This document shows positions 25,370 to 36,769 of a stretch of 64,000 bases of DNA, one piece after another; positions within the stretch are counted from its first letter, which is position 1; the number at the start of each line of letters is the position of its first letter. A model generated the notes under the pieces. It worked only from the letters and a program-made list of their open reading frames with translations, made no database searches and was not told where the DNA came from. The stretch covers positions 59,295,455 to 59,359,454 of the forward strand of contig CM035226.1 in the NCBI GenBank assembly GCA_020226215.1, written 5' to 3'. Source of the stretch: Sindora glabra (Eukaryota > Streptophyta > Magnoliopsida > Fabales > Fabaceae). The position numbers were made by a program, and so were the translations under genes.

Positions 25370-27288
25370 CGTGGTTTGAGGGCAATTGCAGGCTTGGATT
25401 ACAGATCCTATTTTTGACTAACTTTTGCTACTTAATTTTTTGTTATTCCCATTGATTTTCTTAGCAGCAATAATTTATTGGATTATTAGCATACAGTTTT
25501 TGTGAGCTTAAATTTACTTTTGGTCGTCTGTTGCACAAGTTGCTCGTAGTCACACAGCAAAATGCTGCTCGCTGATTTTATTCATCTTTTATTCTAAATA
25601 CTGAATTAGCTTCTAAATGATTATTGAATTCATTTTTTTTTTTTTTTGGGTTTGTTAGATACTGACGAATGAATTTGATTCACTTAAAAACGGTCATGTC
25701 TTCTACTTGGCAGTAATTTTGAAGTTCTATTCAAACGAGCATAAACTCTTGTTTCTATTGTCTAGATGTAATGCTCGGTCTCCGCGAGCATCCGTGTTCT
25801 TAGAAGCAAAAACTCGTGTCTAAACCAGTGGTTGGCGAGCATCCGTATTCTTAGAAGCATTTTCTCAATCTCTTTGGATGAAGACAATTCTTTTCTACAG
25901 AAATTTGTAGTTTTCGTGGAAGGATATATGACTGAATTATTGTTTTCTTCTTTCATAAATCAACACAGAAGAGGAAAAACCATGAGACTCTCTGTATGCT
26001 CATTCTCTGAGCACAACAGTTTGCCGACCCCGGGGCTTGTTTGGAGTTTCCCTTTCGTGCTTTTCCAAGGTTTCTTGTCATTGAATAGACACAAAGCAAT
26101 GGTTGGCTTTGTTGCTTTGTCCCTATTTGCATTCACAATGATATTAAAATAGCGATGCTTTCTATTTTCTGCTGACCCCGTCCAATGATATCTGACATGT
26201 GCCGGCCCCAGTTTTGTTTTGCACTCTCATGCCCCTTAACTTCATCCTTTTTCTTTCTTACTGCTCATTATGATTAGAATTTTGTAAGCATACGTTTGAA
26301 ATTTTATCTTATGATTCTAATCCTATGCGGATCGCATTATATTTCAGTCAAAACTTTGGTCTTAATCATGGAGAAATATTTATATAGACACTGTATATCA
26401 TATTATCTTTACGCATTATCAATTAAATATTATCAACTAATAATGTATGGGTTCATTTCATCTAGCATTAATTAAATGTAAATAATAAATTAATAATTAT
26501 GATGGGAGAAAAAATTAAATTAATTTATAATTAATTACTGGATAAAATAAACTCATGAATTATTAGTTAGCTACACTCATATAAGTATGAAGAACTGATT
26601 ACATTTGTCACAGATGAAATCTGTTGTAATCTTGAATCAAAGGAAAAGCAATTAAAAATCAGTTTCAAAATAAAATTGGATAACAGAAAAATAGATGTAA
26701 ATGATAATCAGGGTCGATGGTTGTATATTTGGACTGGATTACGTGTAATAAAAAATATACAAATCTCTTGTTAAAATCTTAAGGATAGTTCTTCATACAA
26801 AGCGCGTTGTTGCATTTACTTATAGGGAGGGAAACATAATTCAGATTGAAGGAGAGGTTTTAGTTATTCATGAACTCGAAGAAATAAATCATTTCTTTTT
26901 ACATTATCACTTCATTAGTTAGTTCATCAAGCTCTCTTAGTTCTTAATTCTGAAGTCTTAACATAACAAACTGAAACCATATGCATGCTTTCGTAACTAT
27001 TGAATTAAATTAATGAAATTGAGGGAACGAACATAAATATTCTATTTTGAGTTTCCCTCTTAGTGAAAAGCTATAATTATTGGACCAAAGCGTAAAAGAA
27101 AGCTCATGATATTCTACGTCCGCAACTTCGCGCCGGAAGGTTGCGAGTTATCTGTGTCTCTCTATTTGCCTTCACTGCCTTGCTCCGCTCTCAGTCTCAC
27201 CGTCTCACACTTCTAAGCATTTAAAATTTGCCATTTTGTTCATTTTTTTTTGTTGCCATTCCTTCTAAATTTTCTACTGAAAAAAAAA
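25370..27288. other. intergenic region between the uL1m and kinase genes
   Basis: Holds the uL1m 3' UTR and the kinase promoter and 5' leader. A 25-bp segment starting 'gcgagcatccgt' occurs twice, at 25784-25808 and 25835-25859, with one mismatch. The 106-codon frame at 25832-26152 opens with TTG, has no recognisable domain and is not called. From about 27110 the sequence turns GC-richer and C/T-rich ('gtctctctatttgcc', 'ctcagtctcaccgtctcac'), typical of a plant 5' UTR. Confidence 0.5.
26434..26571. mobile_element. MITE-like element with about 36-bp inverted ends
   Basis: The left end reads 'caactaataatgtatgggtt' and continues to 'catctagcattaattaa'. The right end in reverse complement reads 'ctaactaataattcatgagt' and continues to 'atccagtaattaa'. 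The core between them is about 60 bp and AT-rich. It has no coding capacity and no convincing target duplication. Confidence 0.55.
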
Positions 27289-27423
27289 ATGGTGGCGGGT
27301 GATGGGTACAGAAGGAAAGTCGTATATTGCATTAGTAGCTGTTGCGGTGCTAGCTTCCCTAGTCATTGTTTCTTTGTTTATTGCGCTCGCTTACTATTTC
27401 TACATCCGGAACAAGGTCTCTAA
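27289..27423 (+). other. 44-codon upstream ORF overlapping the kinase start
   Basis: An ATG at 27289, right after an A-run, sits in a strong context (A at -3, G at +4). It opens a frame running to TAA 27421-27423. The frame overlaps the kinase start (27302) out of frame by about 120 bp, so ribosomes starting here would not read the kinase. Its product is Cys-rich with no known domain. It may be a translational brake, or the A-run may be miscounted, in which case the relation between the two frames changes. Confidence 0.45.
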
Positions 27424-30135
27424 GCGCTCCAAAAATCAACAAAGTAAGCTACCTTTTTTTGAGTTTAATTGTCTTCTGCTATGTACATTTGTTTGGTTGC
27501 CGAGAAAGTATGTGAAAGGTGGAAAGTGAAAATTTCGAACCATAAAAGGAGACTGATGGACTATAGGAAGCTATCTGCATGATATTAGTATATTGCCTTT
27601 TGTGTTGATTACGAAGGGTTAAATCATGACATTACATTTGTTTTTCGTGGAACAAAGTTTTATTGTGCTTAGAGACTTTTGTCAATGATATAAGTCCTCT
27701 TCCTAGGATTTGTTCCTTTACAAATTTCTACAAAAAGAATTGTCTTTTGCCTGCGACATTGTTTTGCAATCATCTTTTGTGCAGTCCTCTGAGAGTGTTT
27801 GTTCTTTTTTATTTTTTTGGGGGGGGGGGGTTGGGGGGGATATATATGTAATCAGTAGACTTGGCAAACTCGGAAGTTAAGTGCCTTTTGGTTTGTCAGT
27901 ATCAAACTTCCTAATTATCTTTTCTTTTTGACCTTAAGTGAGCAAATTGACGTCCTACTTACTCATAGTCATAAATCGCTTGATTTTATAATTTGAAGAT
28001 GCTGGCTGTAACGAGAAGAGTGAGTTTGCAAATCTGCAAGTTGTTGTGAAGAATGGTCTTCAGGTTTTCACTTTCAAGCAGCTTCATTCTGTAACTGGTG
28101 GCTTCAGCGAGTCCAGTGTGATTGGTCACGGTGGTTCTGGAATTGTTTATCGGGGAGTGCTAAATGATGGGAGGAAAGTTGCAATTAAATTCATCGATCA
28201 GGATGGAATACATGGAGATCAGGAATTTAAAGTGGAGGTTTGTTCCTTAGAAACTTTTTGGCTCGCCGTGTTTGTTTTCTAGGAAACTGTGACAAAGAAT
28301 GCATTTCTGTTCATATATAATTAAAACAGTAACAATTTCAGAGTTAGGATTGTCATTTTATTGCTTTGAATTGGATACTAATTAAAGGCTTTGGTCAGAA
28401 CTCGAGGAGTAGTGGGAGTCAATTATTTTAATATTTCAGAGAGGGAGAAGTTTATAAATTATTGGGGATATTTGAAATAATATACATATTTTTATACAGG
28501 ATTTTAAAAAAGTCAGTTGGGGCACATATCCGCTGAAATACATATGACTCTGCCACCAACTGAAGCTAATACTTTCCAGAATTGGGTTGAATTGGTTGAT
28601 TTCATCTGATCGTAGGTGGAAATGCTAAGTCGGTTGCGGTCTCCATTTTTGCTGGCACTGCTTGGGTACTGCTCTGATAATAATCATAGAATGCTGGTCT
28701 ATGATTTCATGGCAAATGGTGGTCTTCAGGATAATCTATATCCTATCAGCAGTAAGTGAAGATGCCTTGAAAGAGTGCCTCTATTCTTATCTTTGGATAT
28801 GATAGCATATCCGCATAAATACCAATGAGCACTTTTAGGATTAATATGTATCCCTTTTCTTTCTCAGATTTGCTAAGTTAGATGACACTTTCTTATGAGT
28901 TTAGAATTGACATCATGAACATTATTTATTTATTTTTTGTAAAAATAGGATTAATAAGTAATTTAACACATACATGCAAATTCTGGATTTCAACCCAGAA
29001 CTTAAAGGAAAAAAAGTTCCAAAGGCAATATTGGATGTCATTTCATTATTAAGGGTGCCGCCTAAACTTTATTGTGTCTTCCCTATTGTGTGCAAAGACA
29101 ACGAGCTAGTTAGTATAGGCATCAAAGATGCCTTTTTTGCCGTTATTCTTGATAATTTCTATATGCTCGAGTTTACTATGATGAGTTGGTTTTCTCTGGA
29201 TGAGACTTAATTTGATTCCAGTACGCAGATCCTAATGTTCTACCCATGAAGTTGGATTGGGAAACCCGGTTAAGAATAGCATTTGAAGCTGCTAAGGGTC
29301 TGGAGTATCTACATGAACATGTCAGTCCCCCAGTAATTCACAGGGATTTTAAGAGCAGCAACATCCTCTTGGACAAAAACTTTCACGCGAAAGTTTCTGA
29401 TTTTGGATTGGCCAAGCTTGGATCTGAGAGAGCTGGCGGACATGTCTCAACCCGAGTTTTGGGCACCCATGGATACGTTGCCCCTGAGTATGAACCCTCA
29501 TTTTTCATATCTGAATGGTTCTTTGAGAAATTGCATCAAATGAGGAACCAAAAGTGCTCTCATTTTACTATTATTGACCTTGCAGGTATGCATTAACAGG
29601 ACATTTAACCACCAAATCCGATGTGTACAGTTATGGTGTTGTACTTCTAGAGCTGCTGACGGGCCGAGTACCAGTTGATGGGAAGAGACCTCCAGGGGAA
29701 GGTGTTCTTGTTTCTTGGGTGGGTATATCAGGTTTTAATACATTAAGCTTCCTGTCTTAATTTTTGAACTATGAAAGTTCTCTGGTTGGTCGGCCCGTGT
29801 TTAGCAGAGTAAAAATGAAAGTAGCAACATTATCTTCTTCAATAAGTTTCATCCTGTATTATTACTGTCTTGTGGCAGTGCTCTTTCTCACAAACTCTGT
29901 ACTACATGTAAGTAGGCTTTGCCACTTTTAAGTGATAAAGAAAAGCTAGCAAAGATCGTGGATCCTGCATTGGAGGGTCAATACCCAATGAAAGAGGTTG
30001 TCCAGGTGGCAGGAATTGCTGCAATGTGTGTGCCAACCAGAGGCAGATTATCGGCCATTCATGGCGGATGTTGTGCAGTCATTGGTTCCATTGGTGAGGA
30101 CTCGCAGGTTGACCTCGGGTAGGCAGCTGCTCTAA
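27302..30135 (+). CDS. membrane-anchored receptor-like Ser/Thr protein kinase, frameshifted in last exon
   Basis: Exons: 27302-27443, 27999-28237, 28616-28751, 29229-29487, 29586-29718, 29916 to the stop. A tiny N-terminus precedes one membrane segment (about residues 8-33), so there is no extracellular receptor domain. The kinase domain is complete for catalysis: glycine loop IGHGGSG (89-95), VAIK lysine 111, HRDFKSSN (210-217), DFG (230-232), APEY (257-260). It is an RD-type kinase resembling the plant RLCK/PERK-like group and presumably phosphorylates Ser/Thr on partners at the plasma membrane; no partner can be named. After MCV (residue 342) one extra C at 30033/30034 shifts the frame. 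As read, translation ends at TAG 30120-30122 (371 residues, last 29 aberrant). Without the extra base the expected subdomain XI Arg region (DYRP) would follow and TAA 30133-30135 would close a 375-residue protein. Assembly error or a damaged allele are both possible. Confidence 0.85.
27819..27839 (+). repeat. poly-G tract in kinase intron 1
   Basis: Twelve G, then TT, then seven G, directly after a T-run. It is a potential G-quadruplex former on the sense strand or transcript, but may also be a homopolymer sequencing artefact. Confidence 0.7.
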
Positions 30136-33019
30136 TTTCCGTGCTCAAAGGTTGTCCTCAGTTCAGGATTCAGACAAAGCACATTACATGAATTTAAATG
30201 AAGTACAGAACATATAAATTTATTTTATGCTAATGCTCGTCTATAAGATTTGTTGTTTATAAAACTTGTGCATGCATATCAATTTGGATTTTGTCTATAA
30301 GATTTGTGCATGCTCGTCAATTTGTAGAGTCCTTTTTATAGTCCTAAACTGTATGTTTTGAATAAGATAATAGGGTTGTCTTTTGTGATTGTAATATATT
30401 GTCCAAGTTGGTGGAAAAGCTGACTTTGTTGATTCTGGTTTGTTCTTGAAGTCTTGAAAATCCTGCTACAAGTTTTTATCAACATATGAAGGTGAAATGG
30501 AAGTAAAATCAGGGAGAGACATTATAAAATTTCATTCATAAGGGAATTTACGTTCTGAAGTATATAGTATCCTAATCTTTTTCTCTTTTATGATTTAACA
30601 ATGCCAAAACCGATTTATCAGAACATCAGAAGGTCTTGATTAAATTTAGAGGAACAAAGAGAAACTTTCTAGTTCTAAACAAGTTGCTTGACTGAGCCGA
30701 TGATAAGAAAAAGTTTCTCAAAACAACTAGATGAGCTCACAAGAATCTTACTTTATTGTCATACGCGTCTCTTGCAGTGCAAAGTCCTTATTGAGTTGAT
30801 CCTACCACCATTTTAATGAAGAAATCATGTAGATATTGATTCATTGTACTATCGGATCGACCATTGCAAAAACTCACTTTTCCTAATGTGAAAGTGGAGC
30901 AACATCAACTGGTCAAAAAACATCCCATGAAGTATTCCATGAGATGAGGTGAATTCTCATGGTGCTTTCTTAATCATTGCCATTCTGCATAATATCACTA
31001 TCCTTCGAAGCAAATGAGGGGGGAAAAAGGCCAACTCTCTCTACAACTCGCTGTGAGTTCACTTTTACATTATCATTTTGTCGAAGATTTTTTTTACCTT
31101 CGTTTTTCCCCTGGCACTAACATACATATTAATCACAAAACTGTTCAACTTCATATTTATAATTGACTGAACTACACCTATCGATGAATACTACCGAGTA
31201 GGTTGGTGACCGGGGGATCAATCAATTAGGAAACATACGTGTAGAGCCTTGTCAACAAACACACCACAATATCATAGTGTAGGCGATGATCTAGTGATTG
31301 GTTGATTATAAACGTACATGTAGAGGTTTACCGACCAAACAGGTGCTAAGATCAAACGGATGGTTGCTGGCTTTTGCTAGCTGAAAGTGATTATAACTAG
31401 GGCCCAAATAACAAGAGTAGCGATTATCTCGATCATGGAGCATAACAGCTTTATGTTCCACTTATCTATCGAAAAGACTAAATTACTTTAGATTAGAAAG
31501 TTCCGACTAACCAATTGTACATGATGGTGATCATTCGTGCCACATGTTGGTAGCATCCATAGGTTGATTGATATACTAGCCTACATAAGTAGCAAATATT
31601 GGGTGTACCAGTAGAAGGATATCCACCTTATACACTTCAATTCCTAAGTCAATAAATATTTAAGTAAATTAATGGTAGTAAAAGAAATTTGAAAAAAAAA
31701 ATGAATTCATACTTTATATAGTCTTTGTAAAATTTAAAGATAACATTTAGTATGATTTGTAAAATCAATTAGGAATGTATACATGACTTGGGTAATTTTA
31801 AGGAAATTTCGGTATTGAACTAATTATTTAAAGGTATGAATGTTCACGTTTTATATTGGCTTCTATAAAGGTATATTTCATATTGACCAACTCTGATACT
31901 GGATTGGTTTTGCGTTTATGAGTAGTATTGTCATACTAGGCTGATTGTATTAGAAAATTAATTAGTTGGACAGAATGAAACCTTGTTGTTTCTGGCTGAG
32001 TAGGTAGATTTAGGTCGTTCGGCCAAATTAGGTATCATCCCATGTAAAATTATATTAGTCACTTCATCCACCCATGATGACCATTTATTATTTATACTCT
32101 CTTACAGACCAGTTATTGCAGGAAGAGTTCCGTAGCGCACAATTGTTCTCTCAACCTACCAACCAATCAAAATCAAATATTAGCTCCGTCGAGCATGGGT
32201 GATCGACCAACCCACCAAACAACCATTATCAACACCAACTTATTGTAGCAGCAAATGTCTTCCCTTCAATATGGTAATAAGGGCTCAAGGCTTGTCGAGG
32301 TTGGCTCCCAATCTAAGTCAATCATATATTTACATAGATAATTTTTCATTGACACCTTTGTCGGCGCTTTGGCTAAGACCAAGTACTTGTTTTTCATCAA
32401 ATATTTAATTTCAGCAGGAAAATAGAATAGGATCCACTGTTGCAGACAAATATGCAATTGACTAATCCAATTAAACATCTAAAAAAATAATAAAGAAAAA
32501 AAAAAAAAGAAACTCCGTCTAATCATTTTAGCGAGTTGGATGTAGACGTGCTTTATTTTCATATGCATATAATATACATACTGGAAAATCTGGTCAAATC
32601 GATCACTCATTGTATTCTTCTAAAAGCATTTGGTCATGATTATTAATATAAGTTCTTTTGGTTAAAATAGTTTGCTAGTGACTTTCTGTATGCATGCTTT
32701 TTCCGCTGCTAGAAGTGTCAAAGCACTTAAACTTTGTTTGCTCGGTTGGATGATATTTTTCGGAGCACAATTTTATTTGCTCGAATATAAATAAAAAAAA
32801 TGGCATATTATAATCTATACTTTTATTAAAAAAATTATAATTATTATCATGATAGTAAAAAGAATATTTTTAAATATAAAATATTATTTTTTATCATATT
32901 ATTTATACTTAATATTAAATAAATAAAATATCATTTTATTATTTTAATACTTTATCATTATATTTTTACAAAAAGATATTTCGGTTGAAACCAACCTACC
33001 TTTAATATAAGGAGATAAC
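30136..33019. other. intergenic stretch downstream of the kinase
   Basis: Contains the presumed kinase 3' UTR (to about 30.4 kb). From 31.1 to 32.5 kb the sequence is less AT-rich and looks like old LTR or leader material, for example around 32340-32400, but no termini or coding motifs were found. The frames at 32199-32408 (plus) and 32266-32478 (minus) overlap each other and match nothing known. Confidence 0.4.
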
Positions 33020-33178
33020 TATGATGTATTACTAATATAATAGTGTATTGGTGTAATATTAAATCTGATTGTTAACATATTATTATGTAATGTGTTAAAT
33101 TTGACTTTCAAAAAAAATAAATTTAATATATAATTAGATTTAATAATACACACATATACTACAGCATGAGTGGTATAA
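33020..33178. mobile_element. MITE-like inverted-repeat element upstream of the peroxidase pseudogene
   Basis: The left arm 'agtgtattggtgtaatatta' continues to 'aatctgatt'. The right arm in reverse complement reads 'agtatatgtgtgtattatta' then 'aatctaatt', giving an imperfect stem of about 30 bp that can be extended weakly outward. It is AT-rich, has no coding sequence, and its superfamily is not determinable. Confidence 0.5.
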
Positions 33179-33402
33179 TAGAAATTTCTTCCTTAATAAA
33201 AGCGTAATATTTTGGAAATTATGGCAAAAAAATTCTGGGAATTATGACGTTGAAGAGAAAAGAAAATCCCAAGACATCATAGTGCCGACATTTGCGTGCA
33301 TATTTGATAGAGAATGGTACTGACGTGTAATCCATACTATACAAAAGCCGCTTTGGGTGCAGAATAGTTTGAAACTTCATTTTTCCATTTCTTTTTTTTT
33401 TT

Positions 33403-33436
33403 GGCGGGGGGGGGGGTGGGGGGGTGGGTAGAGGGG
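33403..33436 (+). promoter_or_regulatory. G-rich tract, candidate G-quadruplex, about 145 bp upstream of the peroxidase ATG
   Basis: Consists of GGCGGG-type sequence with runs of 11, 7, 3 and 4 G separated by single T or 'TAGA', directly after a T-run. It fits the G-quadruplex pattern of four G-runs with short loops. It is conspicuous because the surroundings are AT-rich. The regulatory role is inference only, since the downstream gene is broken. Confidence 0.5.
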
Positions 33437-33884
33437 ACGTGGACTAATTTTTTCTCTCTGTCCCCGATCTGCATGCGCCTCTATATTATGTGCTTTTAGC
33501 TCTTCCATACGCAAATTCACGAACTCACTCTTGTCGTCCTTAACATAAAGACCTTCAGCAGTATAACTGATAGCTAAAATGGCTGCTCTTTCCCACTTCT
33601 TGGTCACATTATTGTCCCTTAATTGGCCAACCTTCCCCTAAATTCTACGCTACAAGTTGCCCTAACCTTCAAACCATTGTGGGTAACGGAATGAGGCAAG
33701 CTATCAATAAAGAAGTCCGACGCGGTGTTTCTATTCTTCCCATGTTTTTTCATGACTGCTTTGTAAACTTAAGATCTCGTTTTCTTTGCTTCTGCAACAT
33801 TGAAAGTTCTAGATAGAATACCTCAATTTTTATTCATAGGCCAGGACGAATAACTATACAAATGGATCTAGCCATTTGCTACTT

Positions 33885-33999
33885 AGTCCTATGTGATTAA
33901 CATCCTCAGACTGTGTGCATGCTAAGACTAGGGTAAGGATTTTATATGTCTGCCGGGAAAAGTCCTATGTGATTAACATCCTCAGACTGTGTGCATGCT
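33885..33999. repeat. perfect 39-bp direct repeat in peroxidase pseudogene intron 1
   Basis: A 39-bp segment beginning 'agtcctatgtgattaacatc' occurs at 33885-33923 and again, unchanged, at 33961-33999. Perfect identity in a decayed region suggests a recent local duplication (76-bp period). Confidence 0.92.
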
Positions 34000-34527
34000 C
34001 ACCTCCTAGGCTTGAACTACATGCTCTAAAAAATTAGTCGGAATTATTTAAATAACCAAATTTGATAAAAAAAATTATTGAGACAGGGAGTTTCAATATG
34101 ATTCAACAATTTGAAGTATATATATTAATGATCGAACTACCAAACTCACATAATAATCAAGTGAAAGTAAATTAATTTGGTAGAGCCGTAGAAGTTATAG
34201 ATTCGAATTATATATAAAATCACATTGTAATGAAAATATAAGCGGCAACTCGCTATATGATATGGAAGCATGTATGGTGATTTATTTTCTAATCATGAGA
34301 GTCAAGTGACAAAGTTTTTGTCTGCTTTGCAAGGCTGTGATGCATCAATATTATCGGTTTACCTGTGAGAAAAATGCAGGGCCTAGCTAGAATTCAGCAA
34401 GAGGTTTTCAAGTGAATGGGATGCCATAGAAAAAAAATACTGATTAACTAGTGTTGAAGCAGCTTGCAATGGCACTGGGTCTTGTGCAGATATCCTAGCC
34501 CTTGCAGCCAGAGATAGCATAAATTTG

Positions 34528-36010
34528 GTGAGCTTGTTCTAAATATCTTCTATGCTTTGCATTGTTACTACTGTAATATATAGAAAAATTAATTAAAGCT
34601 CCATTTGTTTTGATGAGAAATATTTTTCATAAAATATAATTATAAAATATTAAGATAAGAAAAATTATTTTATTTGTTTAGTATTAAATATGAAGAATTT
34701 AAAAAAATAATTTTTCTATTTTAAAAATAAAAATAAAGAATTTGTTTATCACCAATATTATACCTTTAAATATAATTGTTTTTAAAATTAATACAATTAG
34801 TATATTACTCCTTCATTAGTATATATATATTTTTGAAAAAACAAATGGAGTTTGAAATTCTTACAAATTGACTATATTTAGTAAATAAATTTGTTGTCAT
34901 CAGTTTGGAAGATTACTTGTGCGTTATAGTTGACCTGAAAATTCTTTACCGAGAATATACTACAACTATGCATAGCATGTCATGTTATTTTTGTTAAAGG
35001 GCCTAAACTTGCACTTAGAGTGGCTTAAAAATGGTTCAATTTTTTTACTGGACAAATTATACTCACTTTTTTCTAAAATTTAATTTAATTTTATATACTC
35101 ACACCTTCCTTTAAAAAAAATATTTATTTTTCTTAGGTAGATGATGCAAAAGTATATTTTATTGTATGTTTAAAATGAAGGGAATGAAATGTGAGCATGT
35201 ATGAAAAAAAAGTTCATTGTAGATAAAAACGTGCAATTGTAATTACTCTAAATTTCTGGGTGAAGCATATGTTATTTTGCCCGTTTTTCTTTAACAATGG
35301 GAAAGTTGAATTCAGTGAAAGCTAGGCCAAATAGGCTCGTTGTCTATGTGGAATAATGGATGCTTTGAGAGCTTCTTCTTTTCCTTTCCTCCGACCCTGC
35401 TGTTGAGAAATGCAATGATCAATGCTGAACTGGTGAAGAGATTTCATCCTCAGGTCACTTTCACAGGTATATCTAACCCTATGTCTGTTTTTTTCCTTAC
35501 ATTTTCTATGGCCTCGGCTTTGCTTTCAAACTATGTTCCCCACTTTCGGTTTTCACTTTCTCATATTGATAGATCACGTCAAATTCTTGTAATATAGTTG
35601 GGACCTCCCGTATCCAACATGATCACGCAAAATAGAGAAAAATTATGATTCATGCCTTGGTTGTCTTCTGCCTACCCTGTCTCTTTCTCAAGAAAATTGG
35701 CATCCTCCAGAAAAATAACAATTATTATTTTTTTATTCAGGAAAAATTATATTAACCTCCGTCGAAATATAATCAAATTACAGAAAAGCCCACTTTTATG
35801 TTGGAAACCTCATTCAAGATATAGTACAATTACAGAGATGCCCTTTGTTTGTTTTCGAAAATACATTGACTTCCTTCTAATTATAAAATTAAGAGAAATT
35901 AATGTTGCGTTGTGATTTAATTACATGAATATCAACGTAAGTCTTCAAACTATGAGAGAATTAGGTTTGTTTTATGTTATATAATTTGAAAACAATGATG
36001 ATGCTGGAGG
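34528..36010. other. peroxidase intron 2, part before the copia element
   Basis: Mostly AT-rich. A less AT-rich patch at 35340-35480 ends in 'cactttcacaggtatatc' and could be a stray exon-like fragment of another gene, but its translation was not recognised. The two plus-strand frames at 35340-35597 and 35652-35915 are not called as genes. Confidence 0.4.
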
Positions 36011-36153
36011 GAGAGCGAATTAATCGAAGTGAATTAATAACTTATTCCCTTAAACTCACTTTGCCCATTTCCCTTGACTCATGTATGAGAGAGAGAGTTA
36101 CAGAGAGTTTAGGTGAATAAGTTACTAAATCACTTCAATTAATTCGCTCTTTC
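36011..36153. mobile_element. foldback (MITE-like) element with about 50-bp arms
   Basis: The left arm 'gagagcgaattaatcgaagt' continues through 'aacttattcccttaaactca'. The right arm in reverse complement reads 'gaaagagcgaattaattgaa' and continues through 'aacttattcacctaaactct'. The arms are roughly 85-90% complementary over about 50 bp around a 40-bp loop. It lies in peroxidase intron 2, some 250 bp before the copia element. Confidence 0.6.
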
Positions 36154-36404
36154 TATATATATTAGAAGGTATGTATAATTAGACGAGTAATCCTTTTGAA
36201 AATTATAAAGAACTACAGTTATATAAATTACTCAAATTTAAATATGTACTTTTTCATTCAAAGTAGTTGCTCACATGCTGACATCTTTAATGATACAAGC
36301 ATCTAAAATTATTATTGAAACTTTTTTTATTTCATATCTTGAGTAATTTTGCATGTATCAAGTGGTTTGTCATTCATTTCAACAAACAAAAAAAGGTGAT
36401 TTAT

Positions 36405-36659
36405 TATTAGGAGAATCATATTAATTATAATAATTATTTAGGAGAATCATTTTAATTATGTTAATTATCTCATTGTTATTTCATTATTGATATTTGGAAA
36501 ATCTTGTAGATATCATGATCAATCATGATCAATGCATATCAAGAAAGATTCTAGGAATAGGAAATTTGGGAATTTGTTCTCTTCCCAATTTATATATATT
36601 GTACACATCTGTTATTAGAATGAAATAAAAAAAGATTACAACAATAATTATATTTGTTA
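36405..36659 (+). repeat. copia 5' LTR
   Basis: 255 bp. Starts TATTAGGAGAATC and ends TTTGTTA. 'ttaggagaatcat' occurs twice near the start because of a 31-bp duplication absent from the 3' LTR. Confidence 0.92.
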
Positions 36660-36769
36660 TGGTATCAGAGGATAGTGATTGGTGTGGGTAATATAGGATC
36701 ACACTTCGAGGACAGTGATTGGTGTGAGTGAACAGTAGAATGGGGTCTATCATTTTCGTGCAGTGACCT

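Noticed and set aside
25832..26152. 106-codon open frame downstream of uL1m
   Set aside because: Starts with TTG, has no recognisable domain, overlaps a 25-bp repeat and lies in likely 3' UTR or intergenic DNA.
28974..29210. 78-codon open frame in kinase intron 3
   Set aside because: Lies between a clear donor (28752) and acceptor (29227-29228). No family motif and it interrupts the kinase domain.
33377..33607. Minus-strand 76-codon frame
   Set aside because: Antisense of the poly-G tract and peroxidase exon 1. The Pro-rich end is just the C-run.
35340..35597. Possible captured exon in peroxidase intron 2
   Set aside because: Slightly less AT-rich and ends near a GT-like donor, but the translation matches no family I know and does not fit peroxidase.
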